In this document: positions 38,121-46,739 of the stretch, piece after piece
How the letters are laid out: each line of letters opens with the position of its first letter
Numbering within the stretch: position 1 is the stretch's first letter
Assembly (NCBI RefSeq): GCF_032463525.1
Contig: NZ_CP135971.1
Coordinates: forward strand, 1,550,001-1,614,000
DNA length: 64,000 nt
DNA from: Pseudomonas sp. DTU_2021_1001937_2_SI_NGA_ILE_001
GTDB lineage: Bacteria > Pseudomonadota > Gammaproteobacteria > Pseudomonadales > Pseudomonadaceae
Direction: 5' to 3'
Made by a program: the position numbers and the translations under genes
Notes under the pieces: generated by a model
Seen by the model: the letters and a program-made list of their open reading frames with translations, nothing else
The model's database searches: none
Told to the model about the DNA's origin: nothing

Positions 38121-38834
38121 TTATTGCTTGAACTTGAAGTCCAGCGCTGCACCTTCGACGTCGCGACGGCTTTCGTTACGCATCTGCAGCTGCATTTCAT
38201 TGCTCAGCAGACGACCGTTGAGCTCGAAATTGCTCGCGTCGCGTTCGGCAGACTTGTCGGAGAACATCGGCGGCAGCAGCGGCTTGCGCTTGCCCGTAAT
38301 GACATTGGCCGGAGGCTCCAGCTCACGCACCAGGTCCGGCGGCAGGCTCAAGTCGAGCTTGGCCTTGCCGACGCGCACATCCTTGACGGGGGTCTTGTCC
38401 AGCTTGCCCTTCTGCGCCTTGGCATCGCCCTTGGCAGCCACCTTGGCGGAAGTCTTGGGCGAGGCCTTGTCAGCGCCCTGCCGGGTTGCAGCGATCTTGC
38501 CAGCAGGCTTCAGCGCATCCGCTTGGCCGTGTGGTTGCAGCGGCTTGGCGGCAACACCGAAATCTTCCTTGTGCAGCTTCACCGGCACCACCGGAACACT
38601 GGGCGCCAGTTCATGCACCGACGGTGCAGGCTTTTGCGAACCCCCACCGGTCACTGCCTGGGCGACCGGCTGCTCGACAGTGGAAGGCGGAATGACGGGC
38701 GCCGGCGGCGCAGCAGACACCGACGCCTGAGACTTCGCCGTATCGACTGTCGATTTGGGCGCAGGCGCTTCCCGGCCATCACAGGCAGCCAACGCAACGA
38801 CGACCAACAAGCCGAGACAGCGAAACACAGTCAT
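38121..38834 (-). CDS. lipoprotein with Pro/Ala/Lys-rich linker
   Basis: 237 aa. The signal peptide ends in a LAAC lipobox (MTVFRCLGLLVVVALAAC). Residues about 20-140 are low complexity, rich in Ala, Pro, Lys and Ser and probably disordered, long enough to cross the periplasm. The C-terminal 75 residues (LDLSLPPDLVRELEPP, then a short helical end) look conserved. I do not recognise a family. A CDS start at ATG 38834 fits the signal peptide. Confidence 0.8.
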   Translation of the reverse strand: MTVFRCLGLLVVVALAACDGREAPAPKSTVDTAKSQASVSAAPPAPVIPPSTVEQPVAQAVTGGGSQKPAPSVHELAPSVPVVPVKLHKEDFGVAAKPLQPHGQADALKPAGKIAATRQGADKASPKTSAKVAAKGDAKAQKGKLDKTPVKDVRVGKAKLDLSLPPDLVRELEPPANVITGKRKPLLPPMFSDKSAERDASNFELNGRLLSNEMQLQMRNESRRDVEGAALDFKFKQ

Positions 38835-38928
38835 AAGCGAACAGACAAATAGGCAGAAAGCCACATGCTGGCCTGTTAAGAAGCCAATGACAAGCCAGCA
38901 TGCCGATATCGGACGAAAAACCTACGCA

Positions 38929-40368
38929 TCAGGCACCAGCCGCCTCCTGACAGAGCTGCCGGGCGAGCATTCCCAGAGTCATCAGGGCACGCTCCGCTTC
39001 ACGGTTCCACGGCATTCCGCAGTTGATGCGGATGCAATGGTTGAATTGCTCGGTATTACTGAAGATCAACCCTGGCGCGATGCTGATGCCCTGCTCCAGC
39101 GCCCGCACGTGCAGTTCCTGAGTATTGACCCGCCCCGGCAGGCTCACCCACAGAATGAAGCCCCCCACGGGTCGGCTCATCTGCGTCCCCTCAGGAAAAT
39201 ACTGCTGCACGGCGAGCTGGTAGGCACTCAGATTCTTTCGGTACTCGACGCGGATGTGCCGCAGGTGACGATCATAGCCGCCGTTCTCCAGATAAGCCGC
39301 CACCCCCATCTGCGTCACACTGCAGGCCGAATGGGTACTGAAAGTCTGCAGGCGCTGGATCTCGGCGTGGTACTTGCCACCCGGCACCATCCAGCCGATA
39401 CGCACACCCGGCGACAGGGTCTTGGAAAAGCTCGAGCAGTAGATGACCCGGTCCTGGCGATCAAAAGCCTTGAGCGCCTTGGTGCGGCCGATCTCGAACA
39501 TCAGCTCGCCGTAGATATCGTCTTCGATGATCTGGATGTCGAAATCCGTCGCCAGGCGCAACAGGCTTTTCTGCCGCTCCTCCGGCATGGTCGCCCCCAG
39601 CGGGTTGCTCATACGCGCAGTCAGCACCAGCGCCTTGATCGACCACTGGTTGGCGGCCAGCTGCAAGGCTTCCAGGCTGATCCCGGTGACCGGATCGCTG
39701 GGAATCTCGATGACCTTGAGCCCCAGCAGGTCCGCCAGCTGCAGCAACCCGTAATAGGCCGGCGACTCGGCGGCGATCAGATCGCCCGGCGCGGTGACCA
39801 CCCGCAAGGCCATCTGCAAAGCATCCACGCAACCGTGAGTGATGATCACCTCCGAAGGGTCGACCAGCGCTCCGGCATCGCGCATGCGAATGGCCACCTG
39901 ACGGCGCAATGGCTCGTAGCCGGGGCTGAACATGTAGCTGAAGGCGCGCGGACTATGAAAGCGGGTGACCTTGGCCAGTTGCTGGTGCAAGGCACGCACA
40001 GGCAGATAGTCGACATGCGGCACCGCGGCGCCAAGGGCGAATACCCCTTCGCGCCGCGACTCGACCAGGACCTGCTGGATGATACTGCTCCGGGTGACCA
40101 GGCTGGGACGCTCTACCCTGGCGATTTCCGGGGTAGGCGCGGTCAGCGCCGGAGTCTGGTGCACGTAGTAACCAGACTGTGGGCGGGCACGGATGAGCCC
40201 CTGGTCTTCGAGGTTGGCGTAAGCCTGCAAGACCGTGGCATGGCTGACGTTGAGCTGCAGGCTCATCTTGCGCACCGAAGGCACGCGCTCGCCAGGCTGG
40301 TAGACACCGCGGCGGATGTCTTCGGCGAGTTGGCGAGCGATACGTTGGTACAACAGCAGATTGGTCAT
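38929..40368 (-). CDS. MocR-family regulator (GntR HTH plus aminotransferase-like domain)
   Basis: 479 aa. An N-terminal winged helix (RIARQLAEDIRRGVYQPGERVPSVRKMSLQL, about 8-75) is fused to a class I aminotransferase fold. The pyridoxal-phosphate Lys is in SSFSKTLSPGVRIGW near residue 315, and IIEDDIYGELMF supplies the Asp-Tyr that hold the ring. MocR proteins usually regulate a neighbouring gene for amine, amino acid or B6 metabolism; no obvious target is adjacent, as both flanking genes encode envelope proteins. Target unknown. Confidence 0.9.
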   Translation of the reverse strand: MTNLLLYQRIARQLAEDIRRGVYQPGERVPSVRKMSLQLNVSHATVLQAYANLEDQGLIRARPQSGYYVHQTPALTAPTPEIARVERPSLVTRSSIIQQVLVESRREGVFALGAAVPHVDYLPVRALHQQLAKVTRFHSPRAFSYMFSPGYEPLRRQVAIRMRDAGALVDPSEVIITHGCVDALQMALRVVTAPGDLIAAESPAYYGLLQLADLLGLKVIEIPSDPVTGISLEALQLAANQWSIKALVLTARMSNPLGATMPEERQKSLLRLATDFDIQIIEDDIYGELMFEIGRTKALKAFDRQDRVIYCSSFSKTLSPGVRIGWMVPGGKYHAEIQRLQTFSTHSACSVTQMGVAAYLENGGYDRHLRHIRVEYRKNLSAYQLAVQQYFPEGTQMSRPVGGFILWVSLPGRVNTQELHVRALEQGISIAPGLIFSNTEQFNHCIRINCGMPWNREAERALMTLGMLARQLCQEAAGA

Positions 40369-40537
40369 GACACGGCCTCGCACCCACTGACTTGTTCTTG
40401 TGAAGGAACAACCGTAACAGTTGAAAAGTGTACGGGGACAGTTTCCCCAGTTGCCGGACATTGTGCACGCTGCCAGTAGGATTTGGCAGCCACAGACACC
40501 AAAAACCACGCAGCCCCCGCCAAAAAAGCCGGGCAAA

Positions 40538-40566
40538 AAGAAGCCCGAGACCATTCATGGCCCCGG
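40538..40566 (-). terminator. terminator of the OmpA/DUF4398/solute-binding operon
   Basis: An imperfect stem (AGCCCGGGGCC with GGTCTCGGGCT on the minus strand) followed by TTCTTTTT, about 30 bases past the OmpA-family gene stop. Confidence 0.75.
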
Positions 40567-40596
40567 GCTACGGAATACTACGAACGCTGCACTAAC

Positions 40597-41430
40597 TCAC
40601 TCGGCTCGCCGAGCCTCTTCGCCAACCTCACGAGGCACCCCAAGACGTCCTTTGTCGTCCGAAAAGACGATCTCAACGCGGCGATTCCGTGCACGCCCGC
40701 GCTCGGTGGCATTCACGTCCACCGGGAAACGCTCGCCATATCCCCGGACTTGAATGCGCTTTTCATCCACGCCCAGATCAGCCAGCAGATCGGCGACGGC
40801 CTGGGCGCGATCCTGGGAAAGCTTGAGGTTGCTCTGCCGGTCACCGGTGTTATCGGTATAGCCTTCGACACGCACCACCCGACGCGGATTGAGCTGCAGG
40901 TACTGGACGATCTTCAACATGGTGCGATTCGCCGAACCTTTGAGCTGCGCATCGCCCTGATCGAACAATACGTCGCCCAAGGTCATCACCAGCCCACGAT
41001 CACTCTGGGTCGTCGCCAGCTGGATCTGGTCCTCGACCCATTTGCCCTGCTGCTGAACCACCGCCAGCTTGGCCTCGCGCAACGCCAGCTGCAGGCGTTG
41101 GCGCTCGAGATCCATCGTGGCCATCTGCTCTTGCAACAAGGTCAGGTTGCTGTGCTCACGAGCAATCTCGCTGTAGCGGCTGCTCAGGTAGGCATAGTGC
41201 GAAACGTCGCTACCACTGCCCAGGTAGCTGGACAAGCGCTCGGCCCGCGCCAGCGATTCACCCGCACGGATAACGTCCTTGGGGGCGCTGCGCAACACAT
41301 CCGGATCTTCCTTGACCTTCTGGAAATCACTGGCCGCCTGCTGCAAGGCCTGCCCACTGCCCTGCTGAGCGGCGCAGCCAGCCAAGCTCAGCAACGCGAT
41401 ACTGCCCAGGAGGCGATAGACACCGTTCAT
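40597..41430 (-). CDS. OmpA-family outer-membrane lipoprotein
   Basis: 277 aa. The signal peptide ends in an LAGC lipobox (Cys near residue 19). Residues about 30-140 are helical with coiled-coil character (YSEIAREHSNLTLLQEQMATMDLERQRLQ). The C-terminal 120 residues form an OmpA peptidoglycan-binding domain (LGDVLFDQGDAQL, VEGYTDNTGDRQSNLKLSQDRAQAV, GERFPVDVNATERGRARNRRVEI). It likely ties the outer membrane to the wall. Its start overlaps the DUF4398 gene stop (ATGA). Confidence 0.92.
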   Translation of the reverse strand: MNGVYRLLGSIALLSLAGCAAQQGSGQALQQAASDFQKVKEDPDVLRSAPKDVIRAGESLARAERLSSYLGSGSDVSHYAYLSSRYSEIAREHSNLTLLQEQMATMDLERQRLQLALREAKLAVVQQQGKWVEDQIQLATTQSDRGLVMTLGDVLFDQGDAQLKGSANRTMLKIVQYLQLNPRRVVRVEGYTDNTGDRQSNLKLSQDRAQAVADLLADLGVDEKRIQVRGYGERFPVDVNATERGRARNRRVEIVFSDDKGRLGVPREVGEEARRAE

Positions 41431-41783
41431 TGGGCCTCCTTGAGCTGCTTGCGCAGACGATCCAGGCGCGTTTCAAGCAGGGCGCGCTGCTCTTCACTCT
41501 TGAGCGTCAGCGTGCGCGCTTCGGCCAATCGAGCATCCAGCTCCGCCTGTTCGGCCTGCATGCGCGCCTGCTTATAGGACTGCCGAAGCATGTCGGCCCG
41601 TGCCTGGGCGAAGCGCTCCTGCGCCTGCTGCATCTCCGGCTGCTCCTGGGCGTCGGCACCGACGGCCTTGGCCTGGGCGATGGCTTGCTCGGTCAGCTTC
41701 ATCTGTTCGATAGGCGCGGGGTCATTGGCGCACCCGGCCAGCATGATGGCCGCGACTCCGGCGACCAGAAAGCGAGTACTCAC
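41427..41783 (-). CDS. DUF4398 small lipoprotein
   Basis: 118 aa from a GTG start at 41783, which has TAGGAA eight bases upstream; an ATG in another frame there hits a stop at once. A lipobox LAGC is followed by a charged, helical, coiled-coil-like body (AQERFAQARADMLRQSYKQAR and QAELDARLAEARTLTLK). It matches DUF4398 proteins, commonly encoded beside OmpA-type lipoproteins. Function unknown. Confidence 0.86.
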   Translation of the reverse strand: MSTRFLVAGVAAIMLAGCANDPAPIEQMKLTEQAIAQAKAVGADAQEQPEMQQAQERFAQARADMLRQSYKQARMQAEQAELDARLAEARTLTLKSEEQRALLETRLDRLRKQLKEAQ

Positions 41784-41793
41784 AAAAACATTC

Positions 41794-42612
41794 CTACTGA
41801 TTGGCGGCGGGCTGTTGCAACTGGCTCTTCCAGACGTCCAGATTACGCTTGACGGCTTCATCGGCCCGGCCCGAGGCGGCTGATTCTGTCATCTTTTTCT
41901 CCAGCTGTCCGCGCAACAGCGGATCGTTGCATACCGAATTGGTTGAAAGCGCCAGATGAAAAGCCGGTCGGTCAACCACCATTGGCATGGCTTTCACCTC
42001 GGCGGACAGTCCCAGGGTCTGCGCCATGACCATCGCCGAGTAACGCCCGGCCAGGACGTAGTCCACTTCTCCCAGCATCAGCTTCTGCAAAGCCTGGGTC
42101 AGGCTGGAAACCGACTGCAACTGCAAGCGAGGCGCCGTCTGCGCGTCGAAGCCGGGCGTGAAACGTGTACGCTGCGAGCGGGCACCGGTGCGGGCCGCCA
42201 GCTCCTCCAGTGTTGTAACATCAGGCTCCACTGCGCTGCGGGTCCAGACCACGATTTCGTTATGGCTCACCGGCGGCTCGATGAAATCGAAGGCCTGCGC
42301 GCTGGCACCGCCCGAGGCCGCGTCGGCCAGCAAATCCATCCGCCCACTGCGGACCTCTTCAAGCGCCTGGCTGCGCTTGCCGGCGTAGAGAAACTCGACA
42401 CTGATACCCAACTCCTGAACGGCCTGCTTGAGCAGGTCAGCATTGGCGCCCATCAAGTGCCTGGGGTCCTGCGGATCGCGCCACAGGTAAGGCGGGGCAT
42501 CCGGGCTGCCGCTCACGATCAGGCGTTCACAGCGATCGGCCAACGCGACTTGAGCAGCCCCCAGACAGACCACCGCCAACAGAACAGCGCCGAGGTTTAG
42601 CGATGCGCGCAT
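41794..42612 (-). CDS. extracellular solute-binding protein, family 3-like
   Basis: 272 aa with a signal peptide (cleavage after VALA-DR). The mature part has the amino-acid-type periplasmic binding fold: SGSPDAPPYLWRDPQ at the ligand cleft, GANADLLKQAVQELG, then VRSGRMDLLADAASG. No permease or ATPase genes are nearby, so it may be a sensor or a binding protein for an envelope enzyme rather than an importer part. It heads the operon with the DUF4398 and OmpA lipoproteins, 10 bases upstream of the first. Confidence 0.85.
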   Translation of the reverse strand: MRASLNLGAVLLAVVCLGAAQVALADRCERLIVSGSPDAPPYLWRDPQDPRHLMGANADLLKQAVQELGISVEFLYAGKRSQALEEVRSGRMDLLADAASGGASAQAFDFIEPPVSHNEIVVWTRSAVEPDVTTLEELAARTGARSQRTRFTPGFDAQTAPRLQLQSVSSLTQALQKLMLGEVDYVLAGRYSAMVMAQTLGLSAEVKAMPMVVDRPAFHLALSTNSVCNDPLLRGQLEKKMTESAASGRADEAVKRNLDVWKSQLQQPAANQ

Positions 42613-42632
42613 GCATGATCCTTCTTGAATGA

Positions 42633-42689
42633 AAAAACCCGTTCGACCGCTCGCGACCTGGAAGCTCGCAATCGGTGAAACGGGTTTTT
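42633..42689. terminator. terminator downstream of etfA
   Basis: An 11-base-pair stem (AAAAACCCGTT and AACGGGTTTTT) with a long loop of about 35 bases, giving T runs on both strands. It separates etfBA from the solute-binding gene. Confidence 0.75.
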
Positions 42690-42700
42690 CTGTCAGCGTG

Positions 42701-42780
42701 ACTTCAGCCGCGAAACAGCCTCACATTCAACAGGAATACCGTGAATATGCCGGACTTTTCACGGCTGGAGCCGCTCCACC
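42701..42780. repeat. degenerate REP pair downstream of etfA
   Basis: ACTTCAGCCGCGAAAC and TTTTCACGGCTGGAGCCGCTCC face each other across about 40 bases. The arms differ from the consensus, so it is an older copy. Confidence 0.5.
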
Positions 42781-42797
42781 AAGGCCTGACCGATCGG

Positions 42798-43727
42798 TCA
42801 GACCGCCTTCTCCAGCTCGGGAACGGCCTCGAACAGGTCCGCCACCAGGCCGTAGTCGGCCACCTGGAAGATCGGCGCCTCTTCGTCCTTGTTGATCGCC
42901 ACGATCACCTTGGAGTCCTTCATGCCCGCCAGGTGCTGGATCGCGCCAGAGATACCGACGGCGATGTACAGCTGCGGAGCGACGATCTTGCCGGTCTGGC
43001 CGACCTGCATGTCGTTGGGCACGAAGCCGGCGTCCACGGCGGCACGCGAAGCACCTACGGCGGCGCCCAGCTTGTCGGCCAGCGCGTAGAGGTGCTTGAA
43101 GTTGTCACCGTTGCCCATGCCACGACCACCGGAGACCACCACGCGGGCTTCGGTCAGCTCGGGACGGTCAGAGGTGGCCAGTTCTTCACCGACGAAGCTG
43201 GACTTGCCAGCATCGTGTACGGCGCCGACCGCTTCGACAGCGGCCGAACCGCCTTCGGCGGCAACCGGATCGAAACCGGTGGCACGTACGGTGATGACCT
43301 TGATGGATGCCGACGACTGAACGGTCGCGATGGCGTTACCGGCATAGATCGGGCGCTTGAAGGTATCAGCCGACTCGACAGCGACGATTTCGGAGATCTG
43401 GTCGACATCCAGCTGCGCAGCGACGCGCGGCAGGATGTTCTTGCCATTGGAAGTGGCAACGGCCAGCACGTGGCTGTAGCCCTTGGCCAGTTCAGCCACC
43501 AGCGGCGCGACGTTTTCCGGCAGTTGATGAGCGTAGGCAGCGTTGTCGGCAGCCAGTACCTTGCTGACGCCGGCGATCTTCGCGGCGGCCTCGGCCACGG
43601 CCGAGACACCTGCACCGGCGACCAGCATATGAATGTCGCCGCCAATCTTCTGGGCAGCCGCAACGGCGTTCAGCGTGGCGGGAACCAGAGCACCCTTGTC
43701 GTGCTCAGCGATAACCAAAATAGTCAT
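42798..43727 (-). CDS. etfA: electron transfer flavoprotein alpha subunit
   Basis: 309 aa. With EtfB it accepts electrons from acyl-CoA and other dehydrogenases. The C-terminal FAD domain is intact: [18 protein letters not shown] near residue 200, [11 protein letters not shown] near 226, [27 protein letters not shown] near 240-265. It starts on the base next to the etfB stop. Confidence 0.97.
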   Translation of the reverse strand: MTILVIAEHDKGALVPATLNAVAAAQKIGGDIHMLVAGAGVSAVAEAAAKIAGVSKVLAADNAAYAHQLPENVAPLVAELAKGYSHVLAVATSNGKNILPRVAAQLDVDQISEIVAVESADTFKRPIYAGNAIATVQSSASIKVITVRATGFDPVAAEGGSAAVEAVGAVHDAGKSSFVGEELATSDRPELTEARVVVSGGRGMGNGDNFKHLYALADKLGAAVGASRAAVDAGFVPNDMQVGQTGKIVAPQLYIAVGISGAIQHLAGMKDSKVIVAINKDEEAPIFQVADYGLVADLFEAVPELEKAV

Positions 43728-44477
43728 TCAGATTACCTTCGCTTCGTTCTTCAGTTTTTCGACCAGTTCGGCCACCGACTTGACCTTGATACCCGCACTG
43801 CGCACCGCAGGGGCTTCGACCTTGACGGTCTTGTTGGTCGACACGGTGGAAACGCCCAGACCTTCGGGGGTCAGGGTTTCCAATGGCTTCTTCTTGGCCT
43901 TCATGATGTTCGGCAGGGAGGCGTAGCGCGGCTCGTTGAGGCGCAGGTCGGTGGTGACGATTGCCGGCAGGCTCAGCGAGACGGTCTGCAGGCCGCCGTC
44001 GATTTCACGGGTTACGGCAACCTTGTCGCCGCTGACCTCGACCTTGGAGGCGAAGGTGCCCTGGGGGTAGCCACTCAGCGCAGCCAGCATCTGGCCGGTC
44101 TGGTTGTTGTCGCTGTCGATGGCCTGTTTACCGAGGATCACCAGTTGTGGCTGCTCCTTGTCGACAACGGCCTTGAGCAGCTTGGCGATGGCCAGGGACG
44201 TGAGTTCCTCTGCGGACTCGACCAGCACGGCACGGTCAGCGCCCAGTGCCAGGGCGGTGCGCAGTTGTTCCTGAGCGGCGGATGGACCGACACTGACCAC
44301 GACGATCTCGCTGGCCACGCCCTTCTCTTTCAGACGCACGGCCTCTTCCACGGCAATTTCGCAGAAGGGGTTCATGGACATCTTGACGTTGGCCAGGTCG
44401 ACGCCGGAGTTGTCCGCCTTGACGCGAACCTTGACGTTGTAGTCGACCACTCTTTTGACAGCTACAAGAACCTTCAT
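43728..44477 (-). CDS. etfB: electron transfer flavoprotein beta subunit
   Basis: 249 aa. It opens [20 protein letters not shown], typical of EtfB, and carries [16 protein letters not shown] near residue 37 and [19 protein letters not shown] near 117, the AMP-binding and docking region. An AGGA ribosome site lies before the ATG. First gene of etfBA; its promoter must lie in the 567-base divergent gap, but I could not place it. Confidence 0.97.
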   Translation of the reverse strand: MKVLVAVKRVVDYNVKVRVKADNSGVDLANVKMSMNPFCEIAVEEAVRLKEKGVASEIVVVSVGPSAAQEQLRTALALGADRAVLVESAEELTSLAIAKLLKAVVDKEQPQLVILGKQAIDSDNNQTGQMLAALSGYPQGTFASKVEVSGDKVAVTREIDGGLQTVSLSLPAIVTTDLRLNEPRYASLPNIMKAKKKPLETLTPEGLGVSTVSTNKTVKVEAPAVRSAGIKVKSVAELVEKLKNEAKVI

Positions 44478-44840
44478 GGATTCCTCGTTACTCTCCGGTG
44501 AATAGAAGTCGCCCGGCCGTGGCCCGGCGATGGAATGCGTCCTCAGCAAGCTATCTGGGGAGTGCAGGCCCGATGCAACAGCGTACGCACTTTGGCTTGG
44601 TATCGATCTAAAGCCGACCAACGACCGGCCGGGTGTGTAAAATGCGCCCTGCCCCATACACGGCTCGGAAAGCCTGCACGGCACCCGCCTTACGCCCGTT
44701 ACAGGGCTGACCGAATCTTCGCCGGCCTGTGGCGAGTGCGAAACCGCCCGTATCTTGACCGCTCGCCACCAGCCGGTCAATACGACATATCGGCCAGTGA
44801 TGGGGCGCGCCTCTAGGATTTACAAGGGTTTCGGCCATTT

Positions 44841-44854
44841 CAAACAAACGTTTG
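44841..44854. promoter_or_regulatory. candidate PsrA operator
   Basis: CAAAC-AAAC-GTTTG fits the published PsrA box (C/G)AAAC-N2-4-GTTTG/C. PsrA is a fatty-acid-responsive TetR-family regulator of beta-oxidation genes in Pseudomonas. The site ends two bases before the -35 of the ETF dehydrogenase promoter. Confidence 0.65.
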
Positions 44855-44856
44855 TA

Positions 44857-44885
44857 TTGGACCTGGGAACTGGTGTAGATATAAT
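44857..44885 (+). promoter_or_regulatory. sigma-70 promoter for the ETF dehydrogenase gene
   Basis: TTGGAC and a perfect TATAAT are separated by 17 bases. Confidence 0.82.
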
Positions 44886-45044
44886 GCCGTCCATTCAAAA
44901 GAGCCTCGAATTCGACGCCCGGCAAGGCGCTTAAGACGCTTTCGCCATCACCACACGATCCAGCTCTGGCCGGGTCGCCTGTTCGGACGTCGTTTATCGC
45001 CAGCGTTCATAACAACACCGTGAGCCATTTGTAGGAGATAGCCT

Positions 45045-46700
45045 GTGGAACGCGAATACATGGAATTCGACGTGGTCATCGTCGGAGCCGGTCCCTCCGG
45101 GCTGTCCGCCGCCTGCCGCCTGAAGCAGAAGGCCGCCGAAGCCGGCCAGGAGATCAGTGTCTGCGTGGTCGAGAAAGGCTCCGAGGTAGGCGCCCACATC
45201 CTCTCTGGCGCCGTGTTCGAACCCCGCGCGCTGGAAGAACTCTTCCCTGACTGGAAAGCACTCGGCGCACCGTTGAACACGCCGGTGCTGCGCGACGACA
45301 TCTATGTGCTGCGCAGCGAGAGCACCTCGTTCAAAGTGCCCGACTTCTTCGTGCCCAAGGCCATGCACAACGAAGGCAACTACATCATCTCCCTGGGCAA
45401 TCTGTGCCGCTGGCTGGCCCAGCAGGCCGAGAACCTCGGGGTGGAGATCTACCCAGGCTTCACTGCCCAGGAAGTGCTGTTCGACGAAGCGGGCGTGGTG
45501 CGCGGCATCATCACCGGCGACCTGGGCGTGGACCGCGAGGGCCAGCCCAAGGACGGCCTGTACACCCCCGGCATGGAGCTGCGCGGCAAGTACACGCTGT
45601 TCGCCGAAGGCTGCCGCGGCCATCTGGGCAAGCAACTGATGAAGCGCTTCAATCTCGACAGCGAGGCCGACGTCCAGCACTACGGTATCGGCATCAAGGA
45701 ACTGTGGGAAATCGACCCGGCCAAGCATGTACCAGGCCTGGTGGTACACACCGCCGGCTGGCCGCTGGACAACGACAACATGGGCGGATCGTTCCTCTAC
45801 CACCTGGAAAACAACCAGGTAGTGGTCGGCCTGATCATCGATCTGTCGTACAGCAATCCCTACCTGTCGCCCTTCGACGAATTCCAGCGCTACAAGCACC
45901 ACCCGGTGGCCAGCCAGTACCTGGAAGGCGGCAAGCGCATCAGTTATGGCGCCCGCGCCATCGCCAAGGGCGGCTACAACTCGCTGCCCAAGATGGTCTT
46001 CCCCGGCGGCGCACTGATCGGCTGCGACCTGGGCACCCTGAACTTCGCCAAGATCAAGGGCAGCCACACCGCAATGAAGTCCGGCATGCTCGCTGCCGAG
46101 GCGGTCGCCACGGCACTGCTGGCCGGCCAGCAAGGCGGTGACGAACTGACCGGTTATGTCGAAGGCTTCAAGGCCAGCTGGCTGCACGACGAGCTGTTCG
46201 CCTCGCGCAACTTCGGCCCGGCCATGCACAAGTTCGGCTCGATCGCCGGCGCTGGCTTCGCCTTCCTCGACCAGAACATCTTCGGCGGCAAGCTGCCCTT
46301 CACCCTGCATGACACCAAACCGGACTACGCCTGCATGAAGCTGGCTTCGGAGTCGAAGAAAATCGACTATCCGAAGCCGGACGGCAAGCTCAGCTTCGAC
46401 AAGCTCAGTTCGGTGTTCCTCTCCAGCACCAACCATGAAGAGGAACAGCCCTGCCACCTCAAGCTCAGCGACCCGAGCATCCCGATCGCTCGCAACCTGC
46501 CGCTCTACGACGAACCGGCGCAGCGTTACTGCCCAGCCGGCGTGTACGAGGTAGTCACCCAGGAAGACGGCGAGAAGCGCTTCCAGATCAACGCCCAGAA
46601 CTGCGTGCACTGCAAGACCTGCGACATCAAGGACCCTTCGCAGAACATCACCTGGGTCGCTCCGGAAGGCGCTGGCGGCCCTAACTACCCCAACATGTAA
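45045..46700 (+). CDS. electron transfer flavoprotein-ubiquinone oxidoreductase
   Basis: 551 aa. It passes electrons from reduced ETF to ubiquinone at the inner membrane. An FAD motif IVGAGPSGLSAACRL is near residue 12, a membrane-surface and quinone region follows (GGYNSLPKMVFPGGALIGCDLG near 310-330), and the C-terminal 4Fe-4S cluster ligands lie in CPAGVYEV and NCVHCKTCDIKDPSQNI. The start is the GTG at 45045, supported by TAGGAG seven bases upstream; the ATG five codons later has no ribosome site. P. aeruginosa PA2953 is the counterpart. Confidence 0.97.
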   Translation: MEREYMEFDVVIVGAGPSGLSAACRLKQKAAEAGQEISVCVVEKGSEVGAHILSGAVFEPRALEELFPDWKALGAPLNTPVLRDDIYVLRSESTSFKVPDFFVPKAMHNEGNYIISLGNLCRWLAQQAENLGVEIYPGFTAQEVLFDEAGVVRGIITGDLGVDREGQPKDGLYTPGMELRGKYTLFAEGCRGHLGKQLMKRFNLDSEADVQHYGIGIKELWEIDPAKHVPGLVVHTAGWPLDNDNMGGSFLYHLENNQVVVGLIIDLSYSNPYLSPFDEFQRYKHHPVASQYLEGGKRISYGARAIAKGGYNSLPKMVFPGGALIGCDLGTLNFAKIKGSHTAMKSGMLAAEAVATALLAGQQGGDELTGYVEGFKASWLHDELFASRNFGPAMHKFGSIAGAGFAFLDQNIFGGKLPFTLHDTKPDYACMKLASESKKIDYPKPDGKLSFDKLSSVFLSSTNHEEEQPCHLKLSDPSIPIARNLPLYDEPAQRYCPAGVYEVVTQEDGEKRFQINAQNCVHCKTCDIKDPSQNITWVAPEGAGGPNYPNM

Positions 46701-46712
46701 CCCCCCCCCGAC

Positions 46713-46739
46713 ACCCCGCAGCCGCTCAGGCTGCGGGGT
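46713..46739. terminator. hairpin between ETF dehydrogenase and the convergent AraC gene
   Basis: An 11-base-pair stem (ACCCCGCAGCC and GGCTGCGGGGT) with a GCTCA loop ends one base before the opposing stop codon. There is no strong T run. A run of nine C residues lies between the ETF dehydrogenase stop and the stem. Confidence 0.7.

Larger units (their letters stand above)
44478..45044. other. divergent etfB / ETF dehydrogenase intergenic region
   Basis: This 567-base gap has no supported gene; the short frames in it show no recognisable content. It holds the ETF dehydrogenase promoter (44857-44885), the PsrA-type site (44841-44854) and a leader of about 155 bases. Confidence 0.6.

Noticed and set aside
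44608..44925. 105-codon frame in the etfB/ETF dehydrogenase gap
   Set aside because: It runs antisense across the ETF dehydrogenase promoter and the PsrA site, lacks a ribosome site and resembles no family.
46701..46709. Run of nine C residues, considered as a phase-variation tract
   Set aside because: It lies after the ETF dehydrogenase stop and before a terminator stem, not in a coding region or promoter, so length changes would have no evident effect.
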